Below, piece after piece: positions 13,201-24,514 of a DNA stretch of 64,000 nt. The stretch comes from Beroe forskalii. Lineage: Eukaryota > Ctenophora > Nuda > Beroida > Beroidae. The stretch is from NCBI GenBank assembly GCA_011033025.1, contig WFMF01000445.1, positions 1 to 64,000 on the forward strand. The letters are read 5' to 3'. A program made the position numbers and the translations under genes. Every line of letters starts with the position of its first letter. Positions within the stretch are counted from its first letter, which is position 1. The notes beneath the pieces are model-generated. The model was not told the DNA's origin. It saw only the letters and a program-made list of their open reading frames with translations, and searched no databases.

Positions 13201-13791
13201 ACAGGTTCTGCAGTTTACTATCTCCCACGATGTGTGTCATAGAGATGACTTGACAGAGGATGAGGAGAGGTGGGATGATGTGTGGGGCAGGGCCTGGGAG
13301 ACTGTTGAGTTTAAAGCAGCAGACACGGCGTCAAGGGAGTGGAGGGCCGTGGAGAAGGAGGGGAGGCCTAGTGAGGTGGCAAGTAGGGGAGGTGCGTAGG
13401 AAGCGAGGGGTAGAAGGGTTTTAGTCAGGGAAGAAAAATTACCTTGTCATTGATTAATAAAATACGATTTTAAAGCAACAAGTGCAGATTGAATTAGGGA
13501 TTCAATCTGTCACTATGACAAAAACTATTATGAATTTAACTATATGACATTCATTAATAAATAACCCAGTTAACCCCGTTGATTACATATTATAAATCCA
13601 GCTTACAAAATCCTTGAAATATGTGAAATCACCTTCTGGAAAGTAGCCTCGTCAGCAGCAGGGTCTTTGACCCACTTGACGAACGTCTTGAGGAGATTAA
13701 TCACCCTCTTCTCATCCCCACTGCCTTCTCCGTCCATAAGCAACCTCTTCCTGATAACGTCATCTTCCGTTACTATCTCCGAACCTGGCAT
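7293..13791 (-). CDS. THOC7: THO complex subunit 7
   Basis: Four exons: 13633-13791 (start ATG at 13791), 10202-10304, 8587-8750 and 7293-7466 (TAG stop). They join in frame to 199 residues, against 204 in human as recalled. THOC7 is a coiled-coil subunit of the nuclear THO/TREX complex, which couples transcription to mRNA export. Family landmarks are visible in order: N-terminal 'VIRKRLLMDGEGSGDEKRV', 'ISQCEM', 'NYAKLHKE', 'RAKQIKCNKQQYDTIAKII', 'YPSRDET', then a charged coiled coil 'KEHIEEEVKKRKRQFEVL' and an acidic tail 'MDVDS'. The large first intron (10305-13632) carries an antisense nested gene. The second intron holds a lone satellite monomer, and the third holds several copies of the last exon's 5' edge. 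Identity is secure. Confidence 0.95.
7423..7965. repeat. Tandem copies of the THOC7 last-exon 5' edge
   Basis: The exon edge plus acceptor, which on the plus strand reads 'cttcagatctcctatctctt' followed by 'tctgtctgtggag', is present in the real exon (about 7423-7476). Shorter or diverged copies follow near 7549-7600, 7665-7703, 7828-7876 and 7927-7960, all in the same orientation. Copies are spaced about 100-165 bp and separated by G-rich filler ('gggtgtgaagtgg' type). They lie in the intron upstream (minus-strand sense) of the exon, so each is a decoy acceptor followed by a partial exon. Confidence 0.85.
9195..9545. repeat. Dispersed single monomer of the ~350 bp satellite
   Basis: Within THOC7 intron 2. 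It matches the 1-2317 monomer along its length: 'aaagtttggccgatt', 'tttgcacgccat', 'gaattccgaaatca', 'catgggtg', 'gaccaatgatattcgccag', 'ttttcctgtaaaatcca' and 'accctatttttacctctcaa' occur in the same order and strand. It is more diverged than the array copies and carries a small internal insertion around 9430-9465. Confidence 0.85.
10379..10423. repeat. 45 bp imperfect palindrome
   Basis: Nested inverted arms, GTTTATC / GATAAAC outside and GTATCTTA-CCCC / GGGGTAAGATAC inside, meet at a central CCCCGGGG with a single extra base in the left arm. It sits in THOC7 intron 1 beside a run of 'cctatttat' repeats (10438-10482). Confidence 0.8.
10508..10582. repeat. 75 bp hairpin with CGAGACGAAGTCGAG core
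   Basis: The outer arms TTCTCACTTT / AAAGTGAGAA and GCTGTGCA / TGCACAGC enclose 'cgagacgaagtcgag', itself a near-palindrome. The core resembles the 'cgaggcgaagccgag' hairpins at 57.8 kb. It looks like a small fold-back or MITE-like element. Confidence 0.7.
12379..13399 (+). CDS. Small secreted protein, family not recognised (nested antisense in THOC7 intron 1)
   Basis: Three exons with clean GT-AG borders: 12379-12454, 12706-13055 and 13205-13399, joining in frame to 206 residues. Exon 1 is a signal peptide: basic n-region 'MKIRD', then hydrophobic 'LLVWLLVCLVLGI'. The mature part begins 'SPSNPGELLTDSTWTTVDYG' and contains 'GLLDIVFGGVEGYPEDVTVY' with a few cysteines (in 'GHCTSG', 'ITCNGE', 'HDVCHRDD'), so disulfides are possible; it ends in a charged tail. 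The alternating hydrophobic pattern suggests a beta-rich extracellular domain. A faint resemblance to farnesoic-acid-methyltransferase-like (FAMeT) domains is too weak to use. No transmembrane segment follows the signal. Exons 2-3 are clearly more GC-rich than the flanking intron. The whole gene lies antisense inside THOC7's first intron. Confidence 0.7.
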
Positions 13792-14809
13792 CGCTACACA
13801 GAGAAGTAGGGGGTATAAGGTTGGGTTTTAAGGAAATATACTTTAAGGTAAAATTTTACATCAATTCATCATCTAGGTAATTTTTTGTCAAATTTAGTAA
13901 TGAATTTATCATTAATTGGAATGTACCAAAATGTGGAGGTATTCGTTTAAAAGTTGAAAGCATAATATTTGCAGTTCAAGTTACCACATTTCAGGACAGT
14001 AGGATCTCAACATTTTGGATGGTAAAAAGACATAAGAACTGCAAGAGCCTAAAGCCTCTGTTTCAGAAAAGATGGGAAACTGTTACACGGGTATAGTAGG
14101 TTGTTATCTAAGTTCGATGTTTGTATAATTCATCAGTAAGGAGATCGATAAAATAAGGTTAAATCTAAAATGAGAGTTTATATCTGAATTTAAAATTTAA
14201 CTTAATATTCCAAGTCAAATAAACTATTTTCAATAACTATCGAGAACATCAGACACCTCGTTGCAAAAGCTGAAATATTATTATCCTGGCATCTCAATTA
14301 AATAAAACGAAATACCGGCTCAACTGTGAACTGTTGGGAAAACTAAATGATCAAATCAAGGAAAACCATTAACCAAACCCGAACAATAATCGAAAAGCAT
14401 AAGTCAGACAAGTTAAGTATCGACAACCACATAAAAAGCATCGTGAAAAAGATGCAACCCCAAAAAGTTTCTTGTCATGTTACGTACATAAAATGACAGA
14501 TCAATGAATTAAAAGCAAGAAGGAGGAGGAAAGGGTACAAAACTTAAAGCATTTCATGAACAGTAATATGCAGCAATAAGTTATTCTTTGCAATCGATTG
14601 TAAAATCATAATGGAATGCAAAGGAAGGAATTGAAAATACGAAGAAATAAAATAGTAACATATAAGAAGTAATTGAAGCAATGCCTTAAATTATGGATTG
14701 TGAACGGTACCCTACCTTACACACTGAATAACGTTATCAACATAATCAAACACTTAAAATTCAAACCTCAAATACAACAATTCAAATCTAGATAATTCCT
14801 GACTTACGA
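13792..14809. other. Intergenic, THOC7 5' to ATP13A1 3'
   Basis: About 1 kb of AT-rich sequence. Both neighbours are on the minus strand, so it should hold the THOC7 promoter and the ATP13A1 3' UTR. I see no repeat or further coding exon. Confidence 0.6.
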
Positions 14810-17800
14810 TCAGTACAGCTGTCTCAGCTTAGCATCTCCGCATATCCTGAGAAGCACCCTATCAATAAGGAAAGTCAGGACACTGTCCAGTAAGAGGGCA
14901 GTGAACACCTCGTTCTGTATTCCCTCGGGAAGGACGAGGAGAGAAAACTCGTTGTTAACATCTGGCATGATGCCAAATGTTAGGACGAGCATGAAGACAG
15001 CCGTCCCCATGGCGCTGTAGCAGAGCGGCTTGTTTTCCCTGAGGGCCTCCATGTAGGGGTGGCCCCTGTAGTTGATGACGAAGGTGTTGAGTTGGAGCGT
15101 CACCGACACGATGTACACGATGGTGTTGAGGAGGGAGGGTGCGAACTCCGCCTCCAGGTCGATGCGGTCCGCACGAGGTTCCGCCTCGTGGCACTTAGCC
15201 ACGAGCCGCACAATGGTGTAGAGGTGGACGGAGAACTGGAGCAGGACCGTGAGGATGGTGTAGGAGTTGAAGATGTTAGCGTGGGGTCGGGCTTTGGACA
15301 GCTTGTCGAGGGGTTTGGAGCGGGAGATGAAGAGGAAGCAGCCCGCTAGGAGGAGGCCTTGGAGTGTGGCTTGGCTGGGGAGGAAGGAGGTTCACACCAA
15401 TTTACAATGATTGCATGACACTAAATGCATGATCATAGATGCATTACGATAAGTGCATGACAATAAATGAACTTATTTCATAAAATTAAGTTCTTTTAAA
15501 AAATAGATTCTCACTAACTTGACGCATGTTTGTAACTTACCCGTCGCTGAACTTGACTCCATCCAAGTAGAGGGCAGATTGGCAGTAGGCAATGATCAGA
15601 GCATTGAGAGCCAGGATCTTAAACATCTGTAGCGTGGTGACCAGTGTGCACCGACCCTGGAGACAGGACAAGATCTCAGAGTTGCTTTAATTGAGTTTTA
15701 AGTGGAACTATGAAGTAGTTGATCAAGATGACCATTTCGGGGGGAAATTAGAAATTAGGTAACGCATAGGTCGAGGATTGATATTGCAGGTCCAGCGATG
15801 TGATCACAAGTTTGTTTATCCCCGGGCATAAAGCATGATAGATAAGAAATATCAGTCACTCCGCTCAGAGTTACTCGCTTGGATAAAGATAAGAAATATT
15901 TCAACCCCTCGTTTACCTGTCGTATGATGCTACACACGCACTTGACACTGCTGTACTTGCTGGTAAAGGGGGAAGCAATGCTCGCGTCTCCCAGCTTTAC
16001 CAAGGTATCCTCCTCGGCTTGTAGCTCCTGCAGTTTCTCCTCCAGCATCTTCTGTCGGTCAGCTAGTTGCGACTGTGGAAGGGGAGAGATATGTGAGATT
16101 GTAAGAAAGTTGGGAATAGACACGATTTTAAAAGAAAAATGCTGAGAGATCTAGAATTAGATAATGATAAATTATGCAATATTTATTGGCATCATCAAAC
16201 CTTCCGGTCCCTCCTGCCCTGCTCTATCTGCTTCATAAGAGTCTGTTTCATCGTGTTCTTTTCTTGAATATCTTTCTTTTCTGGTTTTACCTGAGTCGAT
16301 TGTCGAACAATTCAAATAACTAAATAAGCTGCACTCATAGGCAATAGAATATCAAACCTCAAATTTTTCCCTCCCCATTGGCCTTTTTGATAGCAACTTG
16401 AACCTCCAAGCTTCAAGGAAAACACGAAAATTTTTGAGCATACAGTACCCCTACTCTTATCACTCAACTCTTTGAAATAAAATTTTTCCAATCTCACAAC
16501 CACAACACCTCTCCTCTTACCTCAGGAGCGTTTGAGATGATAGCCACGCCCACTTCAGCGTGTTTCAGAGCCCCAACATCGTTAGTACCATCGCCACACA
16601 TGACGGTGATCAGACCTGTCAACGGAAGCTATAGTACGAAAAGCTTCAAACCAAATAATCTACACCAGAATATTAACGGTCGGGGGTTTCAAAACCTGAT
16701 ATTCCCTGTAAAGCTAGGAAGTTTGAATATCCAAGCGAGACCTGACATATCTTGAAGGGTGACGGACAAAAGCAGAGAAGTGAAAGCAGTTAATCCCAAC
16801 TAATTGAGTTGTTAATTAACTATTTACCTTGTGATTTGAGAGTAGTGATAACGTCTTCCTTCTGTTTGGGAGTGACTCTAGCAAATACACTGACTCTAGT
16901 TATGATCTTATCGAACAGAGTACCACGCTTTGGGTCAGGGGTGTTCTGACAGTACACCATTCCCTGATGAGTGTTAGATAACGTGTGAATGTTCTGATCA
17001 GTTCTGATTTTGATACAACAATTGATTTTTGGTATTTGAAGTATTTTCTAAAATGTTTTTCAACATGATTACTTATTTTTCATCGATTGAAATGTATTTG
17101 AGTGTCATAAATTCTTGACCCACTGGTCTCATAAAGACAGCCTAATGATTGAAAGCGACGCCAAAATACATAATCATAGTTTGGAAAAATGAGTTAATAA
17201 TTACACCGTCTTATAATTTGGGTACAACTCGTTATTACCTGTCCAGTGAGACAGAGGGAGTAAGCTGAGTCCTCCTCTCCAACAGGGAATGTGACAGATC
17301 CGTCAGGGGTCTCCCACCTCCAACTATCATCTGTTAGAGAGAATAGATAATAGTTTGGGGTTGTCTTAGTCACTTACTATACCTGCCTACAGCCTATTGC
17401 CTAAGATCTATCGTAGGAAGTAATTCTACCCTCGCGCGACGTTCCACATTTGAACAGTTGAAAGACCTTAAAATACTGAGGCCTGATCTGCTATTTAATC
17501 AATTTGAACACAAAGCTGAGTGACCACAAAGATGCCAAAATCACTGAATCCATATAATCAATGAACCAAGTTTACACTTCACAGCAATACTATGTAACTT
17601 ACCGTGCTCCTGTTAGAATAAGAACTTTCTTAGTGATCTTCAGCTGGTTAGCCACATAGCACGCCGTAAGAGGACTGTCTCCAGTTATCATCACAACGTA
17701 GTGAGAGGATTCCTTCAACATGGACACCGCTGCTTTAGATTCCTTCTTTAGGGGAGTGGAGAATACCTGTGAGGTGTCAGAGATTATTTCCGGACAACAT

Positions 17801-20800
17801 CTGGCTTAGTTTAGTTTCGAGTAGCCCAATTGTGAATTGACGGCATGGACTTAGCTAATTTTCACGCTTAGATAATCTCAGCTCTCTCATCTCTCTAGAT
17901 TCAAACTGTAACAGTCTCGCTTCAGGAATGAAGCGAAACGACTCAGAATGGAGTGAGTGGGAAGACCATGAGGCATGAACTCATGAACGCACAACACATA
18001 TCGCTGTGTACCTCAGTCCCAACATAGAACTAACAACTTAACTATGTTAGTAAACATTAATATGTTAGAAAACAGACATCAGGCAAATAATCGAGTCGCA
18101 AACACAATCTACGTTACACGGTTCTACCCACCACAAATCCGCAGAAAGTGAGGTCTCTTTCCGCCTCCTCCCTCGTCACATCCCGTACCGTAAGCTCCTT
18201 GTCAAGGACCCGGGATGCTAGAGCTATCACTCTACCTCCTTGCAGCGTGTATTTCTTGTGTATTGAGTCGTAGTCAGCAGGAATCTGAAATTAACTTGTA
18301 TAGTGTATTTCTTGAGTATTGAGTCGTGTATTGAGTCTGAAATTAACGTGTATTCGCAGTGGAAATATAAGGGCGGTGTACTGATGTGTTATGATGTTCT
18401 CTTACTAGATCATAATCAGTCCCCGTAATGATAATATTGCACCTGAGCCCTTGATGTTGATAAAAGGTAAATTTATCAGAATTTCGCCTGGTTTCTGTAC
18501 CTGCAGCTCTGAAACTCATCCTACCTCTTTGAGCATGTCCTTGATAACTTCGGGAGCCCCTTTGGTCATGACAAGGTGCTCAGTGTTGAAGGAAGAGTCC
18601 TGTTTGCTGACCAACACACTCATACGTTTCAGAGAACTGTGGTTGGGAGAACGTGTTACTTATTCAAGAGGTCGAAGTTTACACGTTATAACTGATACGG
18701 CAGGGTTAGCATCAGTAGTTTTCGAAAATTATGTGATTATATCTGACTATTCTTACAAAATATCTGGTTATGTAGTTTGTAGACTAAATCACATAACTCG
18801 GACTATTGTTACAAAATGATGTCGAGTGATGAAGGTTGTAGATAGAATTATATAACTCGAGTAGGATTGGAATATTCAGCTAATTTACACTGCCAGCAGT
18901 TCAGACATGGTGAAGCATGTGCTCTAAGAAGTATAAGAAGTGTTCGCTAATCCAAAATCGAGAATTCTGTCTGTTTTATGCCTAACACGTATTAACTAAA
19001 CGTCCAGATGCAAATTAACTTCAAATAATCAACCCTCCGATTTTGGCAGTGGTAAATTTAAGAGGTTTTCCGAACTATTACCTATTGAAATGGAACCGCT
19101 TGAGAATCTTGAGACTCTGCTTGATAGTCTTACAAATCACCACATCTCCCTTCGTTAACGTCCAGGGGAGAACAGCGAGGGTTGCTCGTTCTATGGGATC
19201 CCCTATCAGCTTGTCATCTACGTAGAGAAGAGAATGGCACGTGGCTAACACGTGACTCGTTTCCAAGGGAACGGAGTTGATGTCAAGGAGACCGGAGGGG
19301 TCTTTCTTCGATATGCCACAGACACCTGGGAAATGGATTATGTGTTGGGTTCCCCATTGTGTATGGTATCATACTGAGAAAGAAACTGATTAAATACAAT
19401 ATGGTGCGTCATTAGTATCGAATGTGATGCAAAATTCTCAAGTTCTATTATTATCGATTCTGAAATTAACGTACCAGTTAACTCCAGTTTATCTGATGTC
19501 AACGTCCCCGTCTTATCGAAGCAACAGATATGAACTTTACCAGCGAAGGGAATCCTGAACGGCTCCGTACAATAAATACCTAGAAACAGAACAAGTGGTT
19601 AAAATAATTCCAAGGACCGAATGTGGTATGAATTGTAAAATAAAACGTAGAAAAAGAAATCAAAACGACGTTCGTCAATTTGAGCGAATGAGCGAAGCAA
19701 AATCAAATGGTGCATGGATTACAGAAAACACTTACCCATTTTAATTAGACTTAGTAAGGAACTGTTGACTGCCAAGGATAACTCTATCGGTAGCTCCGGC
19801 GGTACAACACTGGTCAGGATGAGGGTACATTCCAAGAATAGCTTGTATCGGTTACGATCCGGATCTTTCGTTCCTGGAATGCGATAGAAAACGTAAGCGT
19901 AGCCGATTTCTATGTTTTTGAATGAAGCATTACTAATTTAAAAGTACCCAAAGGGGAGTTTAAAATTTACGATATTCTCCTCTACATCATACCTTCAATC
20001 CAAACGTAAGCACTAGCAGCAATAGCGAACTGCAACAGGAATAGAATGAACATGAAAGCCTCGAAGTTGTTGGCCGTCACACGTTGCACACTGTACATGA
20101 TGGTCCGCAACAGCTTGCCTTGGGCCGTGTTGAAGCCGTTCCGCAAAACGTAGGCAATGCAACCTCCGTCAGATGCTACGGAGTGAGTCTGTTAGTGGAC
20201 GGGCTGGTAGTGTAGGTGTTCAGTTAGTGGAGGGATTCTGTTAGTTAGGGGCTGGAAGTGTAGGTGTTCAGTTCGATGCTGCGATGAGACAATTGAAGTC
20301 AAGTTCGAGGTTTTGAGTACAGGCAATAAGTTGAGTCGGCCATGTAATATTTGTACTGAAAACATTCCGATCTTTCCTTACACTTGAGAAAGTTCTTATT
20401 AGCAGCCGGGGAGTGTTGGATGACCTTGGTACCCCCGAACACCACATGGAGTCGACTGTGCGTCTCAATGTCGAGGGAGCCGGTATAGCTACAGCTGCCA
20501 TCCTCTGCTACCATGCACTCCTGGGGAAATTGGGTAGGGAAACGATAGCAGGCCTGAATGTACAGTTTCAACTTTATCGTATCATTTAACGTTTTAAACT
20601 TTCTCCCTAAATTTACTTCGTCCTTCAATTTCAAAGAAGTATCTCACCATCAACAAAAAACGTTACAACTCAAGGGCGTTTAATTCACCTTAAGCATGGA
20701 ATTTTCTCTAATTCCCTGAATCTGCCCTACCTTCATTAGAGGCACGCTCTCTCCGGTCAACATGCTCTCATCCACGACACACTGGCCGTGAATGAGCAGC

Positions 20801-23607
20801 AAGTCACACGGCACAGTTTCACTTCGTCGAGTGAGCGATATCACGTCACCCGGGTAAAGGTTGTGGGATTTCACTTTCTCCCACCGCTTGTTTCGGTACA
20901 CGGAAACAAGGTACGGTTCCTGAGGGGAGAGATGTCGTTATTCATATAAAGTCTGTAAATTTCCGTCCGTGAATTATAATTTTGTTTTTGTTTTCAATTC
21001 TTTCATTGATTGAAAGAAAGGCAATCATTTCGTGTACTTTGACTGGAATTTGCAACAGAAAGGATGCCAACCTGAGTCATCTTCTTGATTTCAGACATGC
21101 TTTTCATTTGTTGCTTCACGACAGTTGCCTCGAACATAGCCAACATGCCCAGGGTAAACAACGAATAGTACCAGTAGAAATTGACATTATTATATTGACG
21201 TAGCTACAAATGCCTGCCTGAGTGCCTGATCGATGTTCGGCTGAAATTTATGGTATTCCATACTTTCCCTGCACCCTCGAGACTTCTAGCATACAAGATA
21301 AAGATGCTCATCATATTATTACAGATAGCGAAACCGGACACTCATGTGTCAGAAGTACGCCATGCAACCAATGCAATCTAGAATTGCATCACACAACACA
21401 GGAAACAAGTTTATAATCATGAGTGATCGAATTTGAGTGCGTGCGCGCGCAAATGCGCGCATTACAGCGCAAAGGTTATCACATGAACGTTTCCGCGCCC
21501 ACCAATCATTGAGTGGCAAAATTGCGCACAAAATGGCACAATACTGCGAAAATGCGGTAAATAATTTTCACAGAATTCCTTATAAGGCTACCCAATTTCC
21601 TAATCATTTCATAATGATTACTAGTAAAAGCTGAGTGGTCTATGTCTAAGCGGTCTATATCCAAGCGATGTTCGCAGTATTTTGCAAGAATGATTGCTCG
21701 AGAATCACTCCTGGAATTGAAGGCAGTGAGAGGATGTGGTTTCAAAGACGCATGGCGGTATAGTTCGTTGCCTGACGCAGTAGTTTCAAAGTCGTTTAGG
21801 GGTAATTGTCAAAAAAACATTGTGACAACGGTACCCCAAGAATGGCACCATTTTGCTACAAGAATTGCAGCAAGCCATGTATTAGATTCATGTGATCAAC
21901 AGTCAACAAGCTAAACTGCTGGCATCTTATGCATGCTTAATGCAATTCTATATGAATTTAAAACAAAAGGAACTATTGTGGTCTGACATAAATACACACA
22001 AGCAACCCTTACTGCTTGCTAGTGTATTAGTTTGTGCTAGCAAACTAATCCACAAACTTACCCTTATGCCAACACAAACATACCTCACACTTAACGCATG
22101 TATTTTATGGTTCATGTTCACCAAATAACTATACACCAATAGAAACACGGTTGATCATATAACAAGCACCTCTGTCCTGTAGTAAGTAGATGAAAATAAG
22201 TACTACAGTACATACCCACATAACCGTGTGTAGGTAACATAGTAATCTGGGGTTGTGTTGAGAAACACAATTTGTAGGTATACCAACATTTGACCCAATG
22301 GCTTCGAGTTTTTGATCACGTGATATAGCCGGCCAATACTCAAACACTTATTGCGCCAAATTGTTACTATATTACAACTTCTGTTCTGATGTATGTAGAA
22401 TACACCCTTGCAAAATAAAGCACCCTTACAAATCCAAAAGTCCACTAAAATACAAAATCCCACTCACCAGTACTCGTCGAGACACCACAGAGCCACGCAG
22501 AATACTTGGAAAACGAAGAAGGGTGCCGTAGCTCGCTCAACAAACAGTTCCTGGAATGTTGGTAAAATGACCCGCATTACGTTAGGGCCCCACTTTTTAT
22601 CTGCTTCTTTGACATCGTCAGTGCTGAGTCCTTTGGATTTTGTGTAGTCCTATGAGAGTAAAGAAAGGTAGTTTTAGATTCGAAAAAGTGAGAGAAAAAT
22701 TAGGATATTTTGAATTGTGAAGAGTGCAGGGTTGGGGCAAAATATGAACACTTAGGTGAAATTATTAAATGAGACAAAAGTATTCCTCAATTTTTAGATT
22801 GACAGGAAATGAGATGGGTTTGAAGTTCCTTCCATCAACGCAAATGTATTTAGTTTGCTGGAAGTCCAACCACAATTCTTCTTCACCGCTCTCCTTCTGC
22901 CGTGCAGATAAAATTGTTTGAAAACAAAATTACAACAGGCAATCAATATGTCAATATACGAAACATAAATCGATAATGGTCTAAAAACTTTAGGATATAA
23001 TTGCTAATACGACATACAATATGTCAGATATCTGAAAGAACAAGCCTAGCGTAATAGTCACTAGACTTACCGTACGTTACAAATCATACCTTCCGTCTAT
23101 TAATAGCGCACAACTGAGTACTCCCGTTATTACGCGTAGGAACTACTTTAGCGAGGTAGGCACGGGAAGCATCTGACAAGGAGTAACACATGGAGAGGGT
23201 CTTCCATTCCACACTCCACACACAAAACAATCCACACAAGATGTGGATTATAACGCAGCCGGCTAGGGCGATTAGCTTTACTTCTATTGATTGCTCGCTC
23301 TGAAGGGGATAGGAGGAATGAGAGAAACGGTGGTAAACTTTTAACCTTACAGATTTGTTGCTGTTTGAGTAGGTGTTCTATAATACAGTAGGCTTGCAAT
23401 TATTTCGGATGATATGAATAATATCTTGTTAATAAATGAAAAGATATATACTGAAAATACTTTCACTGCCAAAAAACCAACCTGAAATGAAATGGCAGCC
23501 CAGAGAGAGTAGAGAAACAGGAATGGTCCGACGTAGAAGTGGGAAAGTAGCGGTCGATAGCAGTGAAATGTGATTCTTTCTACTTCATCACTAATTACAT
23601 TACTCAT
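14810..23607 (-). CDS. ATP13A1: P5A-type P-ATPase, ER transmembrane-helix dislocase
   Basis: About 21 exons from ATG at 23607 to the stop at 14810, roughly 1,145 residues (human ATP13A1 is about 1,200). P5A ATPases (yeast Spf1) act in the ER membrane and extract mis-inserted helices. Main exons: 23482-23607 (first membrane helix), 23090-23299, 22788-22901, 22468-22649 ('[20 protein letters not shown]'), 21072-21203, 20731-20919 (actuator, '[12 protein letters not shown]'), 20382-20520, 19993-20175, 19736-19873 ('[13 protein letters not shown]', the P5A helix-4 signature), 19475-19579 (phosphorylation site '[12 protein letters not shown]'), 19082-19325, 18525-18636, 18132-18284, 17603-17766 ('[10 protein letters not shown]'), 17239-17330, 16828-16963, 16521-16615 ('[15 protein letters not shown]'), 16201-16290, 15917-16072, 15541-15656 and 14810-15374 (C-terminal helices). 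All catalytic motifs are intact. Some internal exon borders are approximate. Confidence 0.96.
18241..18350. repeat. Duplicated 5' edge of an ATP13A1 exon
   Basis: The exon 18132-18284 begins next to its acceptor (plus strand 'gaatctgaaattaac'). The exon-edge block 'gtgtatttcttgtgtattga' plus 'gtcgta' and that acceptor reappear just upstream in the intron as 'gtgtatttcttgagtattga' plus 'gtcg' (about 18303-18327), then 'gtgtattgagtctgaaatta' plus 'acgtg' (18327-18350). It is a tandem partial exon and acceptor duplication. Confidence 0.8.
20175..20272. repeat. Tandem duplication in an ATP13A1 intron
   Basis: A ~47 bp block, recognisable by 'tctgttag', 'gggctgg' and 'agtgtaggtgttcagtt', occurs twice in succession (about 20187-20226 and 20228-20272), immediately upstream (gene sense) of the exon 19993-20175. 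Confidence 0.75.
21204..22467. other. Large ATP13A1 intron, mostly featureless
   Basis: About 1.26 kb between exons 21072-21203 and 22468-22649. It includes a CG-repeat patch 'gcgtgcgcgcgcaaatgcgc' at about 21437-21456 and one copy of the dispersed 'gtgtttctcaacac' repeat near 22244-22288. Open frames here have no recognisable product. Confidence 0.6.
22244..22288 (-). repeat. Dispersed repeat with GTGTTTCTCAACAC core, copy 1
   Basis: The reverse complement reads 'tggtataccta', 'caaattgtgtttctcaacac', 'aaccccagatt'. The same string, with few changes, occurs at 39768-39796, 40152-40196 and 47920-47957. The core contains inverted GTGTT / AACAC arms around TCTC. Confidence 0.75.
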
Positions 23608-24514
23608 CCTAAAATTTAAGCTGAAATGGTTGCTTCATCATTCATTCATGTTATAAGGGGACCAATTTCACGGTGTTTTATACTTTTATAGTTAACTTTT
23701 TCATCTTAATTCAAATTCAATTTACTTTTTCTGGACTTTGGCCTGTATAAAATCATTGCTTGTAGCCTTGGGCCCAAGTTTTACAGCTGAACCAATTCAA
23801 TCTCCTCCAGTAACTCTAACTATGGCCTAGATCTTCCATGACAGAATATCTCTGCGTAATTTCATACTCCGATAAGAAAACACGTCATGTATAAGGAAAC
23901 ACATGTATAATATTTTATTTAAAATTGCATATTAAACTCAAACAAATACAAAATACAAATAGTTGGCGATGCTGGCAATAGTGCAATAATTATGATAATT
24001 CATATAAACTTCATGATAAACTCCATGACGAGAAATATTGAGTTAAAATAAAATGGGAATAATTAAATACCAAATATATATTTAGATATTTGCATGTAAC
24101 GTTATACAACAATAATAGAAATGAACGAAAATAATCCCTCCCTCAGGACATGATAATAAATTAAAACTTGATATTATACACATCTGGAACTATATCTAAA
24201 AACGATTTCACAAAACTCAATGAATTATTAAAAAGCATGGTAGGCAAACATAAATACATAGCACAATTTAAGAAGTAAGTACCCCGGTCCCTTGACACCA
24301 ATCAATACTTATAGCTAGATACAAAACATAAGTACAGGTCATGATTATTGCAATTTACAGCTTTACAAGGGTAGAAAACTGTCAATAGTGGTTCAGTTTG
24401 TCTGTGGAACGCAAATCATTTCAATAATGGTCTGTTCTTCAAATTCGGTTTATAGAGAACTGTCTACAAATCGATAGCTGGATATCATTCCTTTTAAAAC
24501 TGTTTTTTTTTCAT
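23608..24514. other. Intergenic, ATP13A1 5' to shugoshin 3'
   Basis: A very AT-rich stretch of about 0.9 kb. It should contain the ATP13A1 promoter and the shugoshin 3' UTR. No repeat family or coding exon is visible. Confidence 0.6.
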
